Source: Candidatus Saccharibacteria bacterium RIFCSPHIGHO2_12_FULL_44_22 (GTDB taxonomy: Bacteria > Patescibacteriota > Saccharimonadia > Saccharimonadales > Saccharimonadaceae). From it: 64,000 nt of DNA. How positions within the stretch are numbered: the first letter of the stretch is position 1; each line of letters opens with the position of its first letter. Location: assembly GCA_001790515.1 (NCBI GenBank), contig MGCS01000012.1:1-64000 (forward strand), written 5' to 3'. This document shows positions 25,379 through 34,119 of the stretch, piece after piece. Position numbers and translations under genes: made by a program. Under the pieces are notes generated by a model. That model did not search any database, was not told the origin of the DNA, and saw only the letters and a list, made by a program, of their open reading frames with translations.

Positions 25379-26110
25379 CTATTTGTTAGCGTCAACATTG
25401 GACTGCTTTGGCTCATCCTGTGATTTGCCACCTGGACGAGATTCTTCAGCCTGATTGTCCTGTGGAGTGTCCGCACCGTTATCGGCAGTGACTTCACTTT
25501 CATCTTCGGCATCACCACCAGCAGCATCATTTGCAGCTTGTAGTGCACTCGGTTCGTAAACATTCGCCACGACAAGTTCAAGGTCTTGATCCATATCAGC
25601 GTATTCTACGTGTGCAGGAAGTTTAATATCTCCCAGCGTTAGCTTGTCATCTGCAGTTGCTAACTGTGCGATAGAAATTTCTAGCGCTTCAGGCAATGCA
25701 GCAGGCTTTGCCTTAATTTCGATATGCTCAATTGCTTGCAGAACAACCAATCCAGCTTTTTCAGCGTCACTTTCGCCTTGACCAGTCAAATGAATTGGCA
25801 CTTCTGCAGTGATAATATCATTCTGATTAATCGTATGAAACGCCACGTGGCGGATTTCATGACGCACCGGATCGATGTCAATACTCTTGATCATCGCAAG
25901 CTTTTTTTGTCCATCAATAGTTAGATGAACTGGCGTATGTTTGCCAGCTGCATGGGCAACTTTAGTTGTTTCAACAACAAGTGATTGTGTACTCATCGGG
26001 TCTGTCGTGCCACCATAGACGACACTTGGAATAATCCCGTCACGTCGAAGGGTCGATAGTTTTTTACCAGCAACTTCGCGCGTATCTAGTTTCAATGTAA
26101 TATCGTTCAC
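25379..26110 (-). CDS. rplY: ribosomal protein bL25, CTC form
   Basis: bL25 binds 5S rRNA. The 243-residue product has the N-terminal 5S-binding domain (LDTREVAGKKLSTLRRDGIIPSVVYGG), the C-terminal TL5/CTC beta domain (HVAFHTINQNDIITAEVPIHLTGQGESDAEKAG), and a 45-residue acidic, disordered tail from about residue 198. The start is GTG at 26110, supported by AGGAGA nine bases upstream. It has its own terminator. The acidic tail is longer than in Thermus TL5-type proteins but not unusual in CTC forms. Confidence 0.93.
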   Translation of the reverse strand: MNDITLKLDTREVAGKKLSTLRRDGIIPSVVYGGTTDPMSTQSLVVETTKVAHAAGKHTPVHLTIDGQKKLAMIKSIDIDPVRHEIRHVAFHTINQNDIITAEVPIHLTGQGESDAEKAGLVVLQAIEHIEIKAKPAALPEALEISIAQLATADDKLTLGDIKLPAHVEYADMDQDLELVVANVYEPSALQAANDAAGGDAEDESEVTADNGADTPQDNQAEESRPGGKSQDEPKQSNVDANK

Positions 26111-26213
26111 GTAATGTATCTCCTGTTTTTGGTCGTTTGATAGTACCCTGTCAGTATAACACTATCCATCTGAGATATCTGTGAGGAATCTTACATGCTA
26201 CACTATATAGTAT

Positions 26214-26924
26214 ATGTTTGAATTATTTTCTCACCCATCAGTGTTTGCAGCCATTCCAGGACTTGATCTTGTTGAACTTATATCTCATCTAGGATGGATT
26301 GCCGTTATTGCTGTCATCTTTGCCGAATCAGGTTTACTAATCGGCTTTTTCCTGCCTGGGGATAGCCTATTATTTACCTCAGGATTTTTAGTATATAGTG
26401 GCGTGCTTAATATCAATATTCACCTTTTCGTCTTCTTACTGTTCCTCGCCGCTGTCATTGGTGATAACGTCGGATACTCCTTCGGTCGACGTGCAGGCCC
26501 ACGTTTGTTTAAAAAGCCAAACTCTCGGTTCTTTAAACAAGAAAATGTCCAAGCTGCCCAAAAATTCTATGAAAAGCATGGAGGTAAAACTGTCATTATC
26601 GCAAGGTTTATTCCATTCGTGCGAACATTCGCACCAGTGATCGCTGGCATCGGTAAAATGGACTACAAAAAGTTTTTGATCTATAACATGATCGGTGGAT
26701 TCATGTGGGCCGTAGGAATCACCTACCTTGGCTACTATTTAGGGGCACTCTTCACCAGCCTTGGCCTTGATATCGACCACGTGCTTCTCCCGATTATCGC
26801 CCTTATCCTTTTGACATCATTATTACCACCAGTCATTCACATTCTTCGTAACAAAAAACAGCGCGACACACTCCTCGCACTGTCAAAAAAACAAATCAAC
26901 ACTCTCTTCGGCTTCAAAAAATAA
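26214..26924 (+). CDS. DedA-family (VTT/SNARE-associated) membrane protein
   Basis: A 236-residue DedA protein, the family implicated in phospholipid or undecaprenyl-phosphate flipping. It shows the E-x-GL...FFLPGDSLLF motif, GDNVGYSFGRRAGPRLF, and RFIPFVRTFAPVIAGIGKMDYKKFL with the essential arginines, then GGFMWAVGITYLGYYLG. About five membrane segments. TGCTACACT ends nine bases before the ATG, so initiation is likely leaderless. It is alone on the plus strand and converges on the hairpin-rich gap before uvrA. Confidence 0.92.
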   Translation: MFELFSHPSVFAAIPGLDLVELISHLGWIAVIAVIFAESGLLIGFFLPGDSLLFTSGFLVYSGVLNINIHLFVFLLFLAAVIGDNVGYSFGRRAGPRLFKKPNSRFFKQENVQAAQKFYEKHGGKTVIIARFIPFVRTFAPVIAGIGKMDYKKFLIYNMIGGFMWAVGITYLGYYLGALFTSLGLDIDHVLLPIIALILLTSLLPPVIHILRNKKQRDTLLALSKKQINTLFGFKK

Positions 26925-27287
26925 TTCAAAAAATCATTCGCAGTCCTCCTGCGTAGAATAACAATCAACTAATCGTGACATCTGCAGCTACCGGATAAGA
27001 GCTAGTGGCTGTAGCCTGGAGTGGTGAGGACTGTTTGAGAATATCTGGTATATCTAACCAGGTATTCGAGTTCCGCAACCACCCAAGATACAGTCGCTGG
27101 CTCTTTAGCCGCGTAGTGAAGCCGTCACTAGTTCTTTTGCTTCTTTTCGTTCGATAAAGAAAATAAGACGTTTTGGTTCTTTCGTAAAAAAGAACATAAG
27201 ACAGTAAGTTTAGTTGAATAGATGATGATTGGATCCTGAAACAAGTTCAGGATGACAATAGTATCAGGTTGCAATAACTAGCACCCT
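26925..27287. other. hairpin-rich 363-base gap between convergent genes
   Basis: No ORF is convincing here. Plus-strand hairpins in series: 26939-26953 (CGCAG/CTGCG), 27039-27067 (11-bp stem GAATATCTGGT/ACCAGGTATTC with one wobble), 27099-27110 (GGCT/AGCC), 27114-27130 (TAGTGA/TCACTA), 27141-27161 (TTCTTT/AAAGAA), 27176-27195 (GTTCTTT/AAAGAAC), and 27233-27253 (ATCCTGAA-ACAAG-TTCAGGAT). The fifth and sixth are followed by a near-identical 14-mer (AAAGAAAATAAGAC at 27156, AAAGAACATAAGAC at 27189). Wobble pairing in the 11-bp stem favours plus-strand RNA, i.e. a dedA 3' UTR or an independent RNA. Confidence 0.5.
27233..27253. repeat. ATCCTGAA-ACAAG-TTCAGGAT inverted repeat
   Basis: A perfect 8-bp stem with five-base loop just before the uvrA stop. 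From general knowledge, near-identical TCCTGAA/TTCAGGA elements occur as dispersed intergenic repeats in some bacteria; only one copy was seen in this window, so repetition here is not shown. It may also serve as the uvrA terminator. Confidence 0.4.
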
Positions 27288-30107
27288 CTACTTCTTCAAA
27301 AGTGGCATCAAATATTTACCAGTAAAAGAATCTTTGACCTTCGAAATAGCTTCCGGCGTCCCCTGTGCAACCACCACACCACCACCCATGCCACCTTCGG
27401 GTCCCATATCAATAACATGATCTGCAGTTTTGATAACGTCAAGATTATGCTCAATAATTACCATGCTATTGCCACCTTCGACAAGTTTCTGCAATATTCC
27501 AAGCAGTCGCTTTACATCGGCACTATGAAGCCCGGTTGTTGGTTCGTCTAAAATATACATCGTTTTACCAGTACTGCGCCTGGACAATTCACTCGCTAAC
27601 TTTATACGTTGCGCCTCACCGCCACTAAATGTCGTCGCTGGTTGGCCAAGCCGAATATACCCCAGCCCTACATCAACAAGTGTCGTTAATTTGCGGCCAA
27701 TCGTCGGCACATTTTCAAAGAATAGTGCGGCCTGTTCGACGGTCATATCCAAAATATCGCTGATCGTTTTGTCTTTGTACTTGATCTCCAAAGCTTCGCG
27801 ATTATAGCGTTTGCCTTGACATACATCACAGGTCACATAGACATCAGGCAAAAAGTGCATTTCGATTTTGATAACACCGTCACCTTGGCAGTTTTCACAG
27901 CGACCACCTTTGACGTTAAAGCTGAATCGCCCTGCTTTGTAACCGCGAATATTTGCTTCTGGTGTACCCGCAAATAGTTCACGAATTGGCGTAAATACTC
28001 CGGTGTAGGTTGCCGGGTTTGATCGTGGCGTTCGACCAATCGCAGACTGATCGATAACGATAGCTTTATCAAGCAGCCCAACACCATCAATAGTGTCATG
28101 AGTACCGGGAACGGTTTGCGCACGATGGAGTCGTGCCGATAATTCTTTTGCCAAGATATCATTCACAAGTGTTGACTTGCCGCTGCCGCTCACGCCGCTC
28201 ACCACAGTAATCACACCAAGAGGTATCGTCACGTCAATATTTTTCAGATTATTTTCGCGCGCGCCACGGATTACCAGCTTGCGGTCTTTTTCGATTGTTC
28301 GTCGTTTCTTTGGCACATCGATCTTTTCTGTACCAGCCAAGTAACGACCAGTTACGCTGTTCGCGTCGTTCGCTACTTCGGCAGGCGTCCCAGCCGACAC
28401 GACCTCACCACCAGCCACGCCAGCGCCAGGGCCAATGTCCAATAGATAGTCTGCTTCACGAATCGTATCTTCATCATGTTCCACAACCAGTACCGTATTG
28501 CCTAGATCACGCAGTCGCTTTAGCGTCCCAATCAAACGATCGTTGTCGCGCTGATGTAGTCCGATTGATGGTTCGTCTAGAACATATAGCACGCCCTGTA
28601 GCCCAGATCCAATTTGCGTCGCTAGCCGAATACGCTGCGCTTCACCGCCCGACAGCGTATTTGCAGCACGCGCAAGTTCGAGGTAGTTCAATCCAACGTT
28701 GCTCATAAATGTCAGGCGCGACGTAATCTCTTTCATAATTTGACTGGCAATAAATACCTCTTGCTCATTCAGTTTGAAGTTATTCGCAAACATATCCAAT
28801 GCATCATCGACACCCAGATTACAGATATCCATGATATTCAGACCATGAACAGTCACCGCCAATACGACAGGTTTTAGCCGAGCACCCTTACATGTATGAC
28901 ATTTGCTTTCACGCATAAATCGCTCAATGTCTTTTCGCATAAATTCGCTGTCGGTTTCTTTGTGTCGACGCTCAAGATTCGGAATCACACCTTCGTACGT
29001 TGATTCGTAGCTACGACCGCTTCCTAAATTCACTTTGTACTTTTGCGCACCCGTTCCATACAGCACCATGTTCAACTGTTCTGGCGATAGTTCTTCAACC
29101 GGCACCTGTAGACTGAACCGATTTGCTTTTGCGACTTCGGCGAGTCGCTTCATATACCACGCATCACTATTCACACGATTAAACGGCCGTATCGCACCTT
29201 CAGCTATCGTTAGGCTGGCGTTGAATACTAAATCAGGGTCGACTTCCAAACGACTACCAAGCCCCATGCAAACAGGACATGCACCTTGCGGCGCGTTAAA
29301 ACTAAATAGTCGGGGTTCAAGTTCTGGAATTTCTTCGTGCGGATGATCAATGCATGCGTATCGCTGCGAAAATATCGCGATTGAATCGTCAGACGTATCC
29401 AAGATTTCGACAATCCCGCCAGCAATGTCTAACGCCTGCTCAACAGACTGTGCAACTCGACTATTCATGTCGCTACTCATCGCGATGCGATCAACCACAA
29501 TTTCTATATCGTGCTTGAAGTTCTTTTGCAGATCAGGGAATTCGTCAAGTGAATAGACGATTCCGTCGACGCGTGCACGGGCAAACCCTAGTCGGCGATA
29601 TTGTTCGGCAACATGCGCGAACTCGCCTTTTTTTGATTTGACGATTGGCGCAAGCAGCATCAGTCGCGCACCCTCTGGATACTGCAATACTTGATCGATA
29701 ATATCCTGTGGTGTACGGCGCTGCACTTCGTTTCCGTCGATTGGACAATGCGGTATACCGATACGCGCATACAGTAATCGTAAATAATCATAGATCTCCG
29801 TCACTGTCGCCACCGTCGAACGCGGGTTACGACTGGTTGACTTTTGATCAATACTAATTGCAGGGCTCAGACCTTCGATCTGATCAACGTCGGGTTTGTC
29901 CATCGTCCCCAAAAATTGCCGCGCATAGCTGCTCAGACTTTCGACGTACCGACGCTGACCTTCGGCATAAATAGTATCAAACGCCAAGCTTGATTTTCCA
30001 GATCCAGACAGGCCTGTAATCACCACTAATTTATCACGCGGGATTTCCACGTTGATGTTCTTTAAATTGTGCTCCCTCGCACCGGTAACCCTGATAAACT
30101 CTGGCAT
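27288..30107 (-). CDS. uvrA: excinuclease ABC subunit A
   Basis: The damage-recognition ATPase of nucleotide excision repair, 939 residues, with two ABC modules: Walker [15 protein letters not shown] (near residue 30) and [14 protein letters not shown] (near 640), signatures [14 protein letters not shown] and [14 protein letters not shown], and Walker [11 protein letters not shown] and [10 protein letters not shown]. Zinc-binding cysteines appear in [23 protein letters not shown] and [10 protein letters not shown]. The ATG at 30107 is chosen because TGGTATAAT ends nine bases upstream and the family starts at [15 protein letters not shown]. It is single on its strand here. Confidence 0.97.
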   Translation of the reverse strand: MPEFIRVTGAREHNLKNINVEIPRDKLVVITGLSGSGKSSLAFDTIYAEGQRRYVESLSSYARQFLGTMDKPDVDQIEGLSPAISIDQKSTSRNPRSTVATVTEIYDYLRLLYARIGIPHCPIDGNEVQRRTPQDIIDQVLQYPEGARLMLLAPIVKSKKGEFAHVAEQYRRLGFARARVDGIVYSLDEFPDLQKNFKHDIEIVVDRIAMSSDMNSRVAQSVEQALDIAGGIVEILDTSDDSIAIFSQRYACIDHPHEEIPELEPRLFSFNAPQGACPVCMGLGSRLEVDPDLVFNASLTIAEGAIRPFNRVNSDAWYMKRLAEVAKANRFSLQVPVEELSPEQLNMVLYGTGAQKYKVNLGSGRSYESTYEGVIPNLERRHKETDSEFMRKDIERFMRESKCHTCKGARLKPVVLAVTVHGLNIMDICNLGVDDALDMFANNFKLNEQEVFIASQIMKEITSRLTFMSNVGLNYLELARAANTLSGGEAQRIRLATQIGSGLQGVLYVLDEPSIGLHQRDNDRLIGTLKRLRDLGNTVLVVEHDEDTIREADYLLDIGPGAGVAGGEVVSAGTPAEVANDANSVTGRYLAGTEKIDVPKKRRTIEKDRKLVIRGARENNLKNIDVTIPLGVITVVSGVSGSGKSTLVNDILAKELSARLHRAQTVPGTHDTIDGVGLLDKAIVIDQSAIGRTPRSNPATYTGVFTPIRELFAGTPEANIRGYKAGRFSFNVKGGRCENCQGDGVIKIEMHFLPDVYVTCDVCQGKRYNREALEIKYKDKTISDILDMTVEQAALFFENVPTIGRKLTTLVDVGLGYIRLGQPATTFSGGEAQRIKLASELSRRSTGKTMYILDEPTTGLHSADVKRLLGILQKLVEGGNSMVIIEHNLDVIKTADHVIDMGPEGGMGGGVVVAQGTPEAISKVKDSFTGKYLMPLLKK

Positions 30108-30196
30108 AACTGATTTATTATACCACGATGTACACTTCCCTATCCACCGTTCATAGCTGCAAAAAAATGGAATCGCCCCTCGCATGATGCTTATCG

Positions 30197-30225
30197 TTGC
30201 ACATACTTGACAGGACTGCTATATT
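30197..30225 (+). promoter_or_regulatory. promoter of the small membrane protein gene
   Basis: TTGCAC, 17-base spacer ending in TGC, TATATT. Transcription would start near 30232, leaving a short leader that includes AGGAGG for the ATG at 30258. This is one of the few genes here with both a leader and a strong ribosome site. Confidence 0.55.
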
Positions 30226-30257
30226 TCAATAAACAATCATCATCTCAGGAGGCAGCG

Positions 30258-30548
30258 ATGCGCATATTCGTCTTTTTTATTATTCTTTCAGTCGTTGCGC
30301 TCGTTGCGATTATTGACTCTGGAATAAGTGACGCACTTCTTGCGTTTTTACTGTCTGGCGCCGTGCCAGGGACAACGCTCACTGTTTCGCCGACCGTCAT
30401 GATGATCGGTTGCATTGCCGCGGCGTGGTTAGTACTATTCCGTCTTACTGCGCTCAGCGCAATTAATGTCGTCACTATGCGGCGTCTCGTCAATCACCAT
30501 AGCAAGCGCCAAGCACGCATGCCTAAACGACGCTATAGCCGAATCTAG
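30258..30548 (+). CDS. small two-helix membrane protein, unknown
   Basis: A 96-residue protein. Two hydrophobic segments (residues 2-18 and 47-66) flank a short loop, and the tail is very basic (RRLVNHHSKRQARMPKRRYSRI). The ATG at 30258 is supported by AGGAGG six bases upstream; an upstream ATG at 30207 has no such site. The end overlaps the convergent exonuclease I gene by four bases. No family is recognised. Confidence 0.6.
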   Translation: MRIFVFFIILSVVALVAIIDSGISDALLAFLLSGAVPGTTLTVSPTVMMIGCIAAAWLVLFRLTALSAINVVTMRRLVNHHSKRQARMPKRRYSRI

Positions 30549-31981
30549 TCCATACTATCTTGATTGCTCGTGTCCGCAGGTGCGATACTCTCCAGCCATA
30601 ACTTCATTTCTTCAAATATAAATAGCTTACCTTCGTCCGTTTCGCCAGCGGACAGTTTTTCAAACGATTTCATAAATGCAGGCAATTGGTTTGCAATCCG
30701 CTGCGTTCGCCATTGCTCCCATTCAACGGATTCTGACTGCGTCAGTGTTCTTGGGAAATTTCGTGCTTTGTAATGCAGAAGGAGCGGACTAAGTCGTTCA
30801 TCGCTAAACTCTGGATGAAAATCAGTCAGTTCACGTTCTGTTGCATTCCGAACAGTCTCTATACGCAACTTGTCTCGGTCGCCGACAAACCCATCGTATA
30901 ATTGCACCTCCACGTCTTTTGATTTTGGAAAATCTGCCCTGTTCTCAAATAAACTCCTGATGTTCTCTGCAAAATGCGGCGCGCGAAGCAGTGCGTCTCG
31001 ATGCTTTTCGATTGTTGCAGCGTCTAAATGAATTCGCTCCCATGCTCCAGCCTGTTCCAATACACCTAGCGGCGCGACCGCAGGCGCACGATTATACTGC
31101 AGTTCTTTGACCGGAACTTTTACGAAACCATCGGCGTTGCGTTCTTCCCAACTGGCGTTAAGTTTCTTTTTCAATTCGTCGGGTGATAAATCGACGACAG
31201 CTGATGGATCGTAGCGTAAATCGTAGACAATGACATTGCCGTTTTTGCCTGACGTCAGCGGAAATGCAACTGTCGTTTTTGCATGCTCTGCGTCGTAACG
31301 ACCGCTGGTATACACAAAGGGCTTTTTATCATCCAAATTCACAAGGCTCTTGACTGCTTTTTTATCGCGAACACTAAAAAGATATTTGTACATTTGTGGT
31401 TGCTTGTCGCGAATCAGTTTCGTCACAGCTATCAGTGCCTCAACATCGCTGAGTGCGTCGTGCGCCTTCAGATGGTCAATACCGTTCACTTTGGTTAGTA
31501 ATTCTAACTTGTTTGATGCTTTGCCATCTATTTCTGGCCAAACAATGCCGTCTGGTCGAAGCGCACGAACCATGCGCACGACATCTAGCAGATCCCACCG
31601 ACCGCGGCCGTTTTTCCAGCACCATTCATACGGATCGTTAAATGTCCGCCAAAACAAATGACGAACGAATTCATCGTCGAACCGTATATTATTAAATCCA
31701 ATTGCGACCGTATCGTCAGTAAACACTTCGTCAGTCAATAGCCGAGCAAACTGTGCTTCTGTATAGCCATCCGTCACAGTTTGCTGTGGCGTTATGCCCG
31801 TGACGAGTAGTGCTTCTGGACTAGGAAGCGTGTCATCATTGAGTGCGACCAGTACGTTATACGGTTCACCGATAGGATTGAAGTCGGTATCTGTCCGAAT
31901 CCCAGCAAACTGCATAATCCGTGAATCGCGTGCATTCAGTCCGCTTGTTTCGAGGTCATAAAAAAAGAATGTTTGTGCCAT
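30545..31981 (-). CDS. sbcB: exodeoxyribonuclease I
   Basis: A 478-residue 3'-5' single-strand DNA exonuclease of the DEDDh class, working in recombination and mismatch repair. Motifs: FFYDLETSGLNARDSRIMQFA (Exo I, with Asp and Glu), GFNNIRFDDEFVRHLFWRT (Exo II), and HDALSDVEALIAV (Exo III with His and Asp). The SH3-like and helical C-terminal parts of ExoI are visible (FVYTSGRYDAEHAKTTVAFPL, RAPHFAENIRSLFE). Length matches E. coli ExoI. TATTAT seven bases before the ATG implies a leaderless mRNA. The terminator of the next unit upstream lies within 20 bases of the start. Confidence 0.93.
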   Translation of the reverse strand: MAQTFFFYDLETSGLNARDSRIMQFAGIRTDTDFNPIGEPYNVLVALNDDTLPSPEALLVTGITPQQTVTDGYTEAQFARLLTDEVFTDDTVAIGFNNIRFDDEFVRHLFWRTFNDPYEWCWKNGRGRWDLLDVVRMVRALRPDGIVWPEIDGKASNKLELLTKVNGIDHLKAHDALSDVEALIAVTKLIRDKQPQMYKYLFSVRDKKAVKSLVNLDDKKPFVYTSGRYDAEHAKTTVAFPLTSGKNGNVIVYDLRYDPSAVVDLSPDELKKKLNASWEERNADGFVKVPVKELQYNRAPAVAPLGVLEQAGAWERIHLDAATIEKHRDALLRAPHFAENIRSLFENRADFPKSKDVEVQLYDGFVGDRDKLRIETVRNATERELTDFHPEFSDERLSPLLLHYKARNFPRTLTQSESVEWEQWRTQRIANQLPAFMKSFEKLSAGETDEGKLFIFEEMKLWLESIAPADTSNQDSMD

Positions 31982-31995
31982 TACCCTTATAATAC

Positions 31996-32018
31996 AAAAA
32001 ATCCCGCTAGATAGCGAG
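31996..32018 (-). terminator. terminator of the orphan GC-rich unit
   Basis: On the minus strand CTCGCT and AGCGGG form a short hairpin followed by ATTTTTT. It ends the leftward transcript that begins near 32602, just before the sbcB -10 box. Confidence 0.65.
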
Positions 32019-32062
32019 TTGTGATAATTGCATTGTGCTGTATGACAGCTAGATACGTAAAT

Positions 32063-32265
32063 GCGAGTCCCGGGACGGGAGCAGGTTATGGGCGCCGTAG
32101 CCCTGTCGCCCTGCTCCCGTCCGGGATGGGCCAGCTGTGCGGTGCGCAGGCTGGTCAGTATTTAGTTTTTTGTGGGGCGAAACGACTAGCGTTTCTCGTA
32201 GATTACCAAGACCATCATTTTCCTTTCGGATCAGATCGACGTCGGCGCCCAGACTGAGGGCGCCG
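32063..32265 (-). ncRNA. 3' structured part of the orphan transcript
   Basis: Strong GC-rich hairpins: 32069-32085 with 32110-32125 (16 pairs, one bulged G) with an inner GGGC/GCCC hairpin in its loop; 32179-32195 (GAAACG/CGTTTC); and 32244-32264 (GGCGCCC/GGGCGCC). It follows the 47-codon ORF in the same predicted RNA and contains a possible 10-residue ORF (MMVLVIYEKR, 32186-32218, with AAAGGA upstream). It may be a structured 3' UTR or the functional part of a large RNA. Confidence 0.4.
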
Positions 32266-32279
32266 CCGGAGTCGAGGGG

Positions 32280-32423
32280 TCAGGAACCTCCGCCGGAATC
32301 GAGGACGAGATCACCGGAGCCGCCGAGGATGTGGTTGTCGGTCATCGGAGCGCGGCCGGCGCGGTTGTGGCTGTCGGAAATCTGCTTCTTCGTGGTCGAG
32401 GTGATCGTGCGAGATTTGAACAT
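32280..32423 (-). CDS. 47-residue ORF of the orphan unit
   Basis: Starts ATG at 32423 with GAAAGG upstream and ends at TGA (32280-32282). The product begins MFKSRTITSTTKKQISDSHN and ends in DLVLDSGGGS. Third codon positions are almost all G or C (ACC, GAC, CGC, GGC, CTC), unlike most genes here but like pyrF. It has no membrane segment or recognised family. Beyond the TGA the same frame stays open for another 74 codons to a TAG near 32055, and repeats a LDSGG motif (DSGGGS then PLDSGGALSLG). The TGA could be a nonsense mutation of a longer gene, or the ORF may be a real short peptide. Confidence 0.4.
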   Translation of the reverse strand: MFKSRTITSTTKKQISDSHNRAGRAPMTDNHILGGSGDLVLDSGGGS

Positions 32424-32444
32424 TTGACTGCCTTTCGTCGTACG

Positions 32445-32524
32445 AACCTGTAAAAACTGTGACAATACACGGATTGTCACTACAGGTTACTAGCTACTCT
32501 ATGAATAACCACTAACCTGTAGTG
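32445..32524 (-). promoter_or_regulatory. switch-like leader with three AACCTGTA-type repeats
   Basis: CACTACAGGTTA (32478-32489) pairs perfectly with TAACCTGTAGTG (32513-32524). Alternatively TACAGGTT (32481-32488) pairs with AACCTGTA (32445-32452) around a nested 8-bp hairpin GTGACAAT/ATTGTCAC (32459-32480). The middle segment cannot be in both, so the RNA leader upstream of the 47-codon ORF can adopt two exclusive folds. As DNA the same repeats could be operator half-sites. Confidence 0.55.
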
Positions 32525-32608
32525 AACACGTGTCTTGTATTTACGTATCTAGCTTGTCAATGTACCAAACAAACGCGGGAGTTACTCACCGAACTTGATG
32601 ATTTTAAC

Positions 32609-32637
32609 ATAATAACACACACATATATATTTGTCAA
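32609..32637 (-). promoter_or_regulatory. consensus promoter of the orphan unit
   Basis: TTGACA (32632-32637), a 17-base spacer ending in TGT, TATTAT (32609-32614). Predicted start near 32602, about 180 bases ahead of the 47-codon ORF. It lies just beyond the end of the pilin-like operon and is among the best -35/-10 matches in the window. Confidence 0.7.
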
Positions 32638-32703
32638 TACTTTTTCAAGATTTATTTCAGTGAAAGGCAACGTATCTTCACAACATGTAAATCGTAGTGA
32701 TCA

Positions 32704-34119
32704 TTAAAAATTTTGTTTATAGCTTACAATACTATATCCCGAAACCATTTTGACGCTTCCTGGAGGTATAGCATCCCAATCATCAACTCCATAGTTACGG
32801 GTTCTGATTTCTACCGAATTACCGATTGCGGCGCCTGGACTTGGCGATGAAAGAATATTCGTGGGTCCGTGCATGTAAAGTTTTCCGAAATATGCCCATA
32901 ACGTCGCACCGTTTGACTGGCAAAACGTGCATTCTATCGCTACATGGTTCGCAGATGCTTCCAATTGACCACCATTACTTAGCGCAGTACACGATGGACT
33001 TGAACTACATGCAGCGTTTACAGAATCGAAGCTAATGATCCGAAGAGATGTCCCGACATCGTTCTTTAGGATTCCCTGATTACTCAGATCGACTTTACCA
33101 TTGACAACGATAGTCGGCGGCGTCGTTAACCCATTTCGAGGCCTGAGTAATGAAGAGCCTCTTACATTCAACGATCCATCAATATAAATATTTCCGTCCA
33201 CTATGCCCGTACAGTAAAAAGTATTATTGATAGTACCCGTATACCTAGTGTTCGCCGTTAGTGTCACAGAATCGTTGCTACAGGAGCCACTACTAGCCGG
33301 CCTGGTTGACGTCATCGAATCGGTAAATGTCTTCTTGTCAAAATACGGCATCGACAACGGAGGCGCCGTACAATTCGGCTGGAATCCAGACGAAGGGCTA
33401 ATGCCTTCATCATCTGTTTGGTTGGTTGCACACACCGTCCCTCGGATAGTCCCCCAAGCAACATTCAATGGCTGCTGGTTTGATGGACACAGTGTCGGGT
33501 ATGCACCCGCCGTAGTGCACGCAATATTTCCTATCTGCAGGTTAACTGGGTTCGATACACTGCCAATAGTACTGTTTAGCGCCATAGACATCTTTCCCAT
33601 AACATAGATATTACCGCCCGAACCCGATGCACTAGACATAGTCAGTCCGCCTGGGCCGGCAAATATACTAGGAGCAATTTCGACCTCTCTCGGATTAACG
33701 ACAACCTCAATCGTTTTTTTATTGGTTGCATTTGTAGAAACAGATTCCGTATTGTTTGCATATACATAGCCAGTCGACACGATTGTCTTTGTGCCGTTCG
33801 CATTTGCCGTAACAGTTGTGCCGTATTCGGCCTTCCCCTGCTCTACACTGTCGTATAAAACGCCTCTATCCCCGTCAACGTCAGGGAACCCAGTAAAACC
33901 GGCACTCTTGCCTAACTCTGAAATAGTCGCACTTACTCCAGCCTCTGCCGTTGATACAGCAGCGTCTACGTATGTATTACGCTTTGTCGACGCATAGGTT
34001 GCAGCGACAGTACTAGCAATAGCCAGTCCTGTGCCCATTAGTACGAACACTAAGATCATCGTCAATATGATCATGTATCCATGCTGATTTGATCGGTTAT
34101 TTTGATTTACCGGTATCAT
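32704..34119 (-). CDS. PilX/GspK-like pilin with Cys-rich C-terminal domain
   Basis: A 471-residue protein. A prepilin-like N-terminus (cleavage after Gly14 in NQHG|YMIIL) leads into one long hydrophobic helix and the PilX-like STAEAGVSATISEL. The mature residue 5 is Leu rather than the usual Glu, as in tip pseudopilins of the GspK kind. Residues 152-471 form a domain homologous to the C-terminus of the upstream 586-residue protein, with eight shared cysteines and an additional CTFC pair near the end. It is presumably exported and displayed on a type IV pilus, perhaps at the tip as an adhesin; that is inference. Last gene of the pilin operon, overlapping the previous gene by four bases. Confidence 0.7.
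   Translation of the reverse strand: MIPVNQNNRSNQHGYMIILTMILVFVLMGTGLAIASTVAATYASTKRNTYVDAAVSTAEAGVSATISELGKSAGFTGFPDVDGDRGVLYDSVEQGKAEYGTTVTANANGTKTIVSTGYVYANNTESVSTNATNKKTIEVVVNPREVEIAPSIFAGPGGLTMSSASGSGGNIYVMGKMSMALNSTIGSVSNPVNLQIGNIACTTAGAYPTLCPSNQQPLNVAWGTIRGTVCATNQTDDEGISPSSGFQPNCTAPPLSMPYFDKKTFTDSMTSTRPASSGSCSNDSVTLTANTRYTGTINNTFYCTGIVDGNIYIDGSLNVRGSSLLRPRNGLTTPPTIVVNGKVDLSNQGILKNDVGTSLRIISFDSVNAACSSSPSCTALSNGGQLEASANHVAIECTFCQSNGATLWAYFGKLYMHGPTNILSSPSPGAAIGNSVEIRTRNYGVDDWDAIPPGSVKMVSGYSIVSYKQNF

Larger units (their letters stand above)
32043..32559. repeat. terminal inverted repeats enclosing a GC-rich island
   Basis: AGCTAGATACGTAAAT at 32047-32062 is the exact reverse complement of 32539-32554. 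With the adjoining TGAC (left, 32043-32046) and TGTCA (right, 32555-32559) the match grows to 20 of 21 positions with one gap. The enclosed 476 bases contain a GC-rich core (about 32063-32420) in an AT-richer neighbourhood. No clear target-site duplication flanks the repeats. This could be the ends of a small mobile element, or in RNA the closing helix of a large structured transcript. Confidence 0.6.

Noticed and set aside
27098-27109. 12-base identity to the 5' end of tRNA-Phe (TGGCTCTTTAGC), as a possible attachment site or tRNA relic
   Set aside because: Too short. The rest of the tRNA is absent and no integrase or element boundary is nearby; the word is a small hairpin.
27141-27202. Start of a CRISPR array from the repeated AAAGAA-ATAAGAC words
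   Set aside because: Only two imperfect 14-base copies, no regular spacers, no cas genes in the window.
32280-32282. Recoded TGA (as Gly or selenocysteine)
   Set aside because: TGA is a normal stop for several well-defined genes here, and no SECIS-like or recoding context was evident.
32137-32427. 96-codon plus-strand frame through the GC-rich island
   Set aside because: High GC removes stops on both strands here. The minus strand has the promoter, ribosome site and terminator; this frame has none.
32043-32559. Classical insertion sequence
   Set aside because: Inverted repeats exist, but there is no transposase frame and no target-site duplication.
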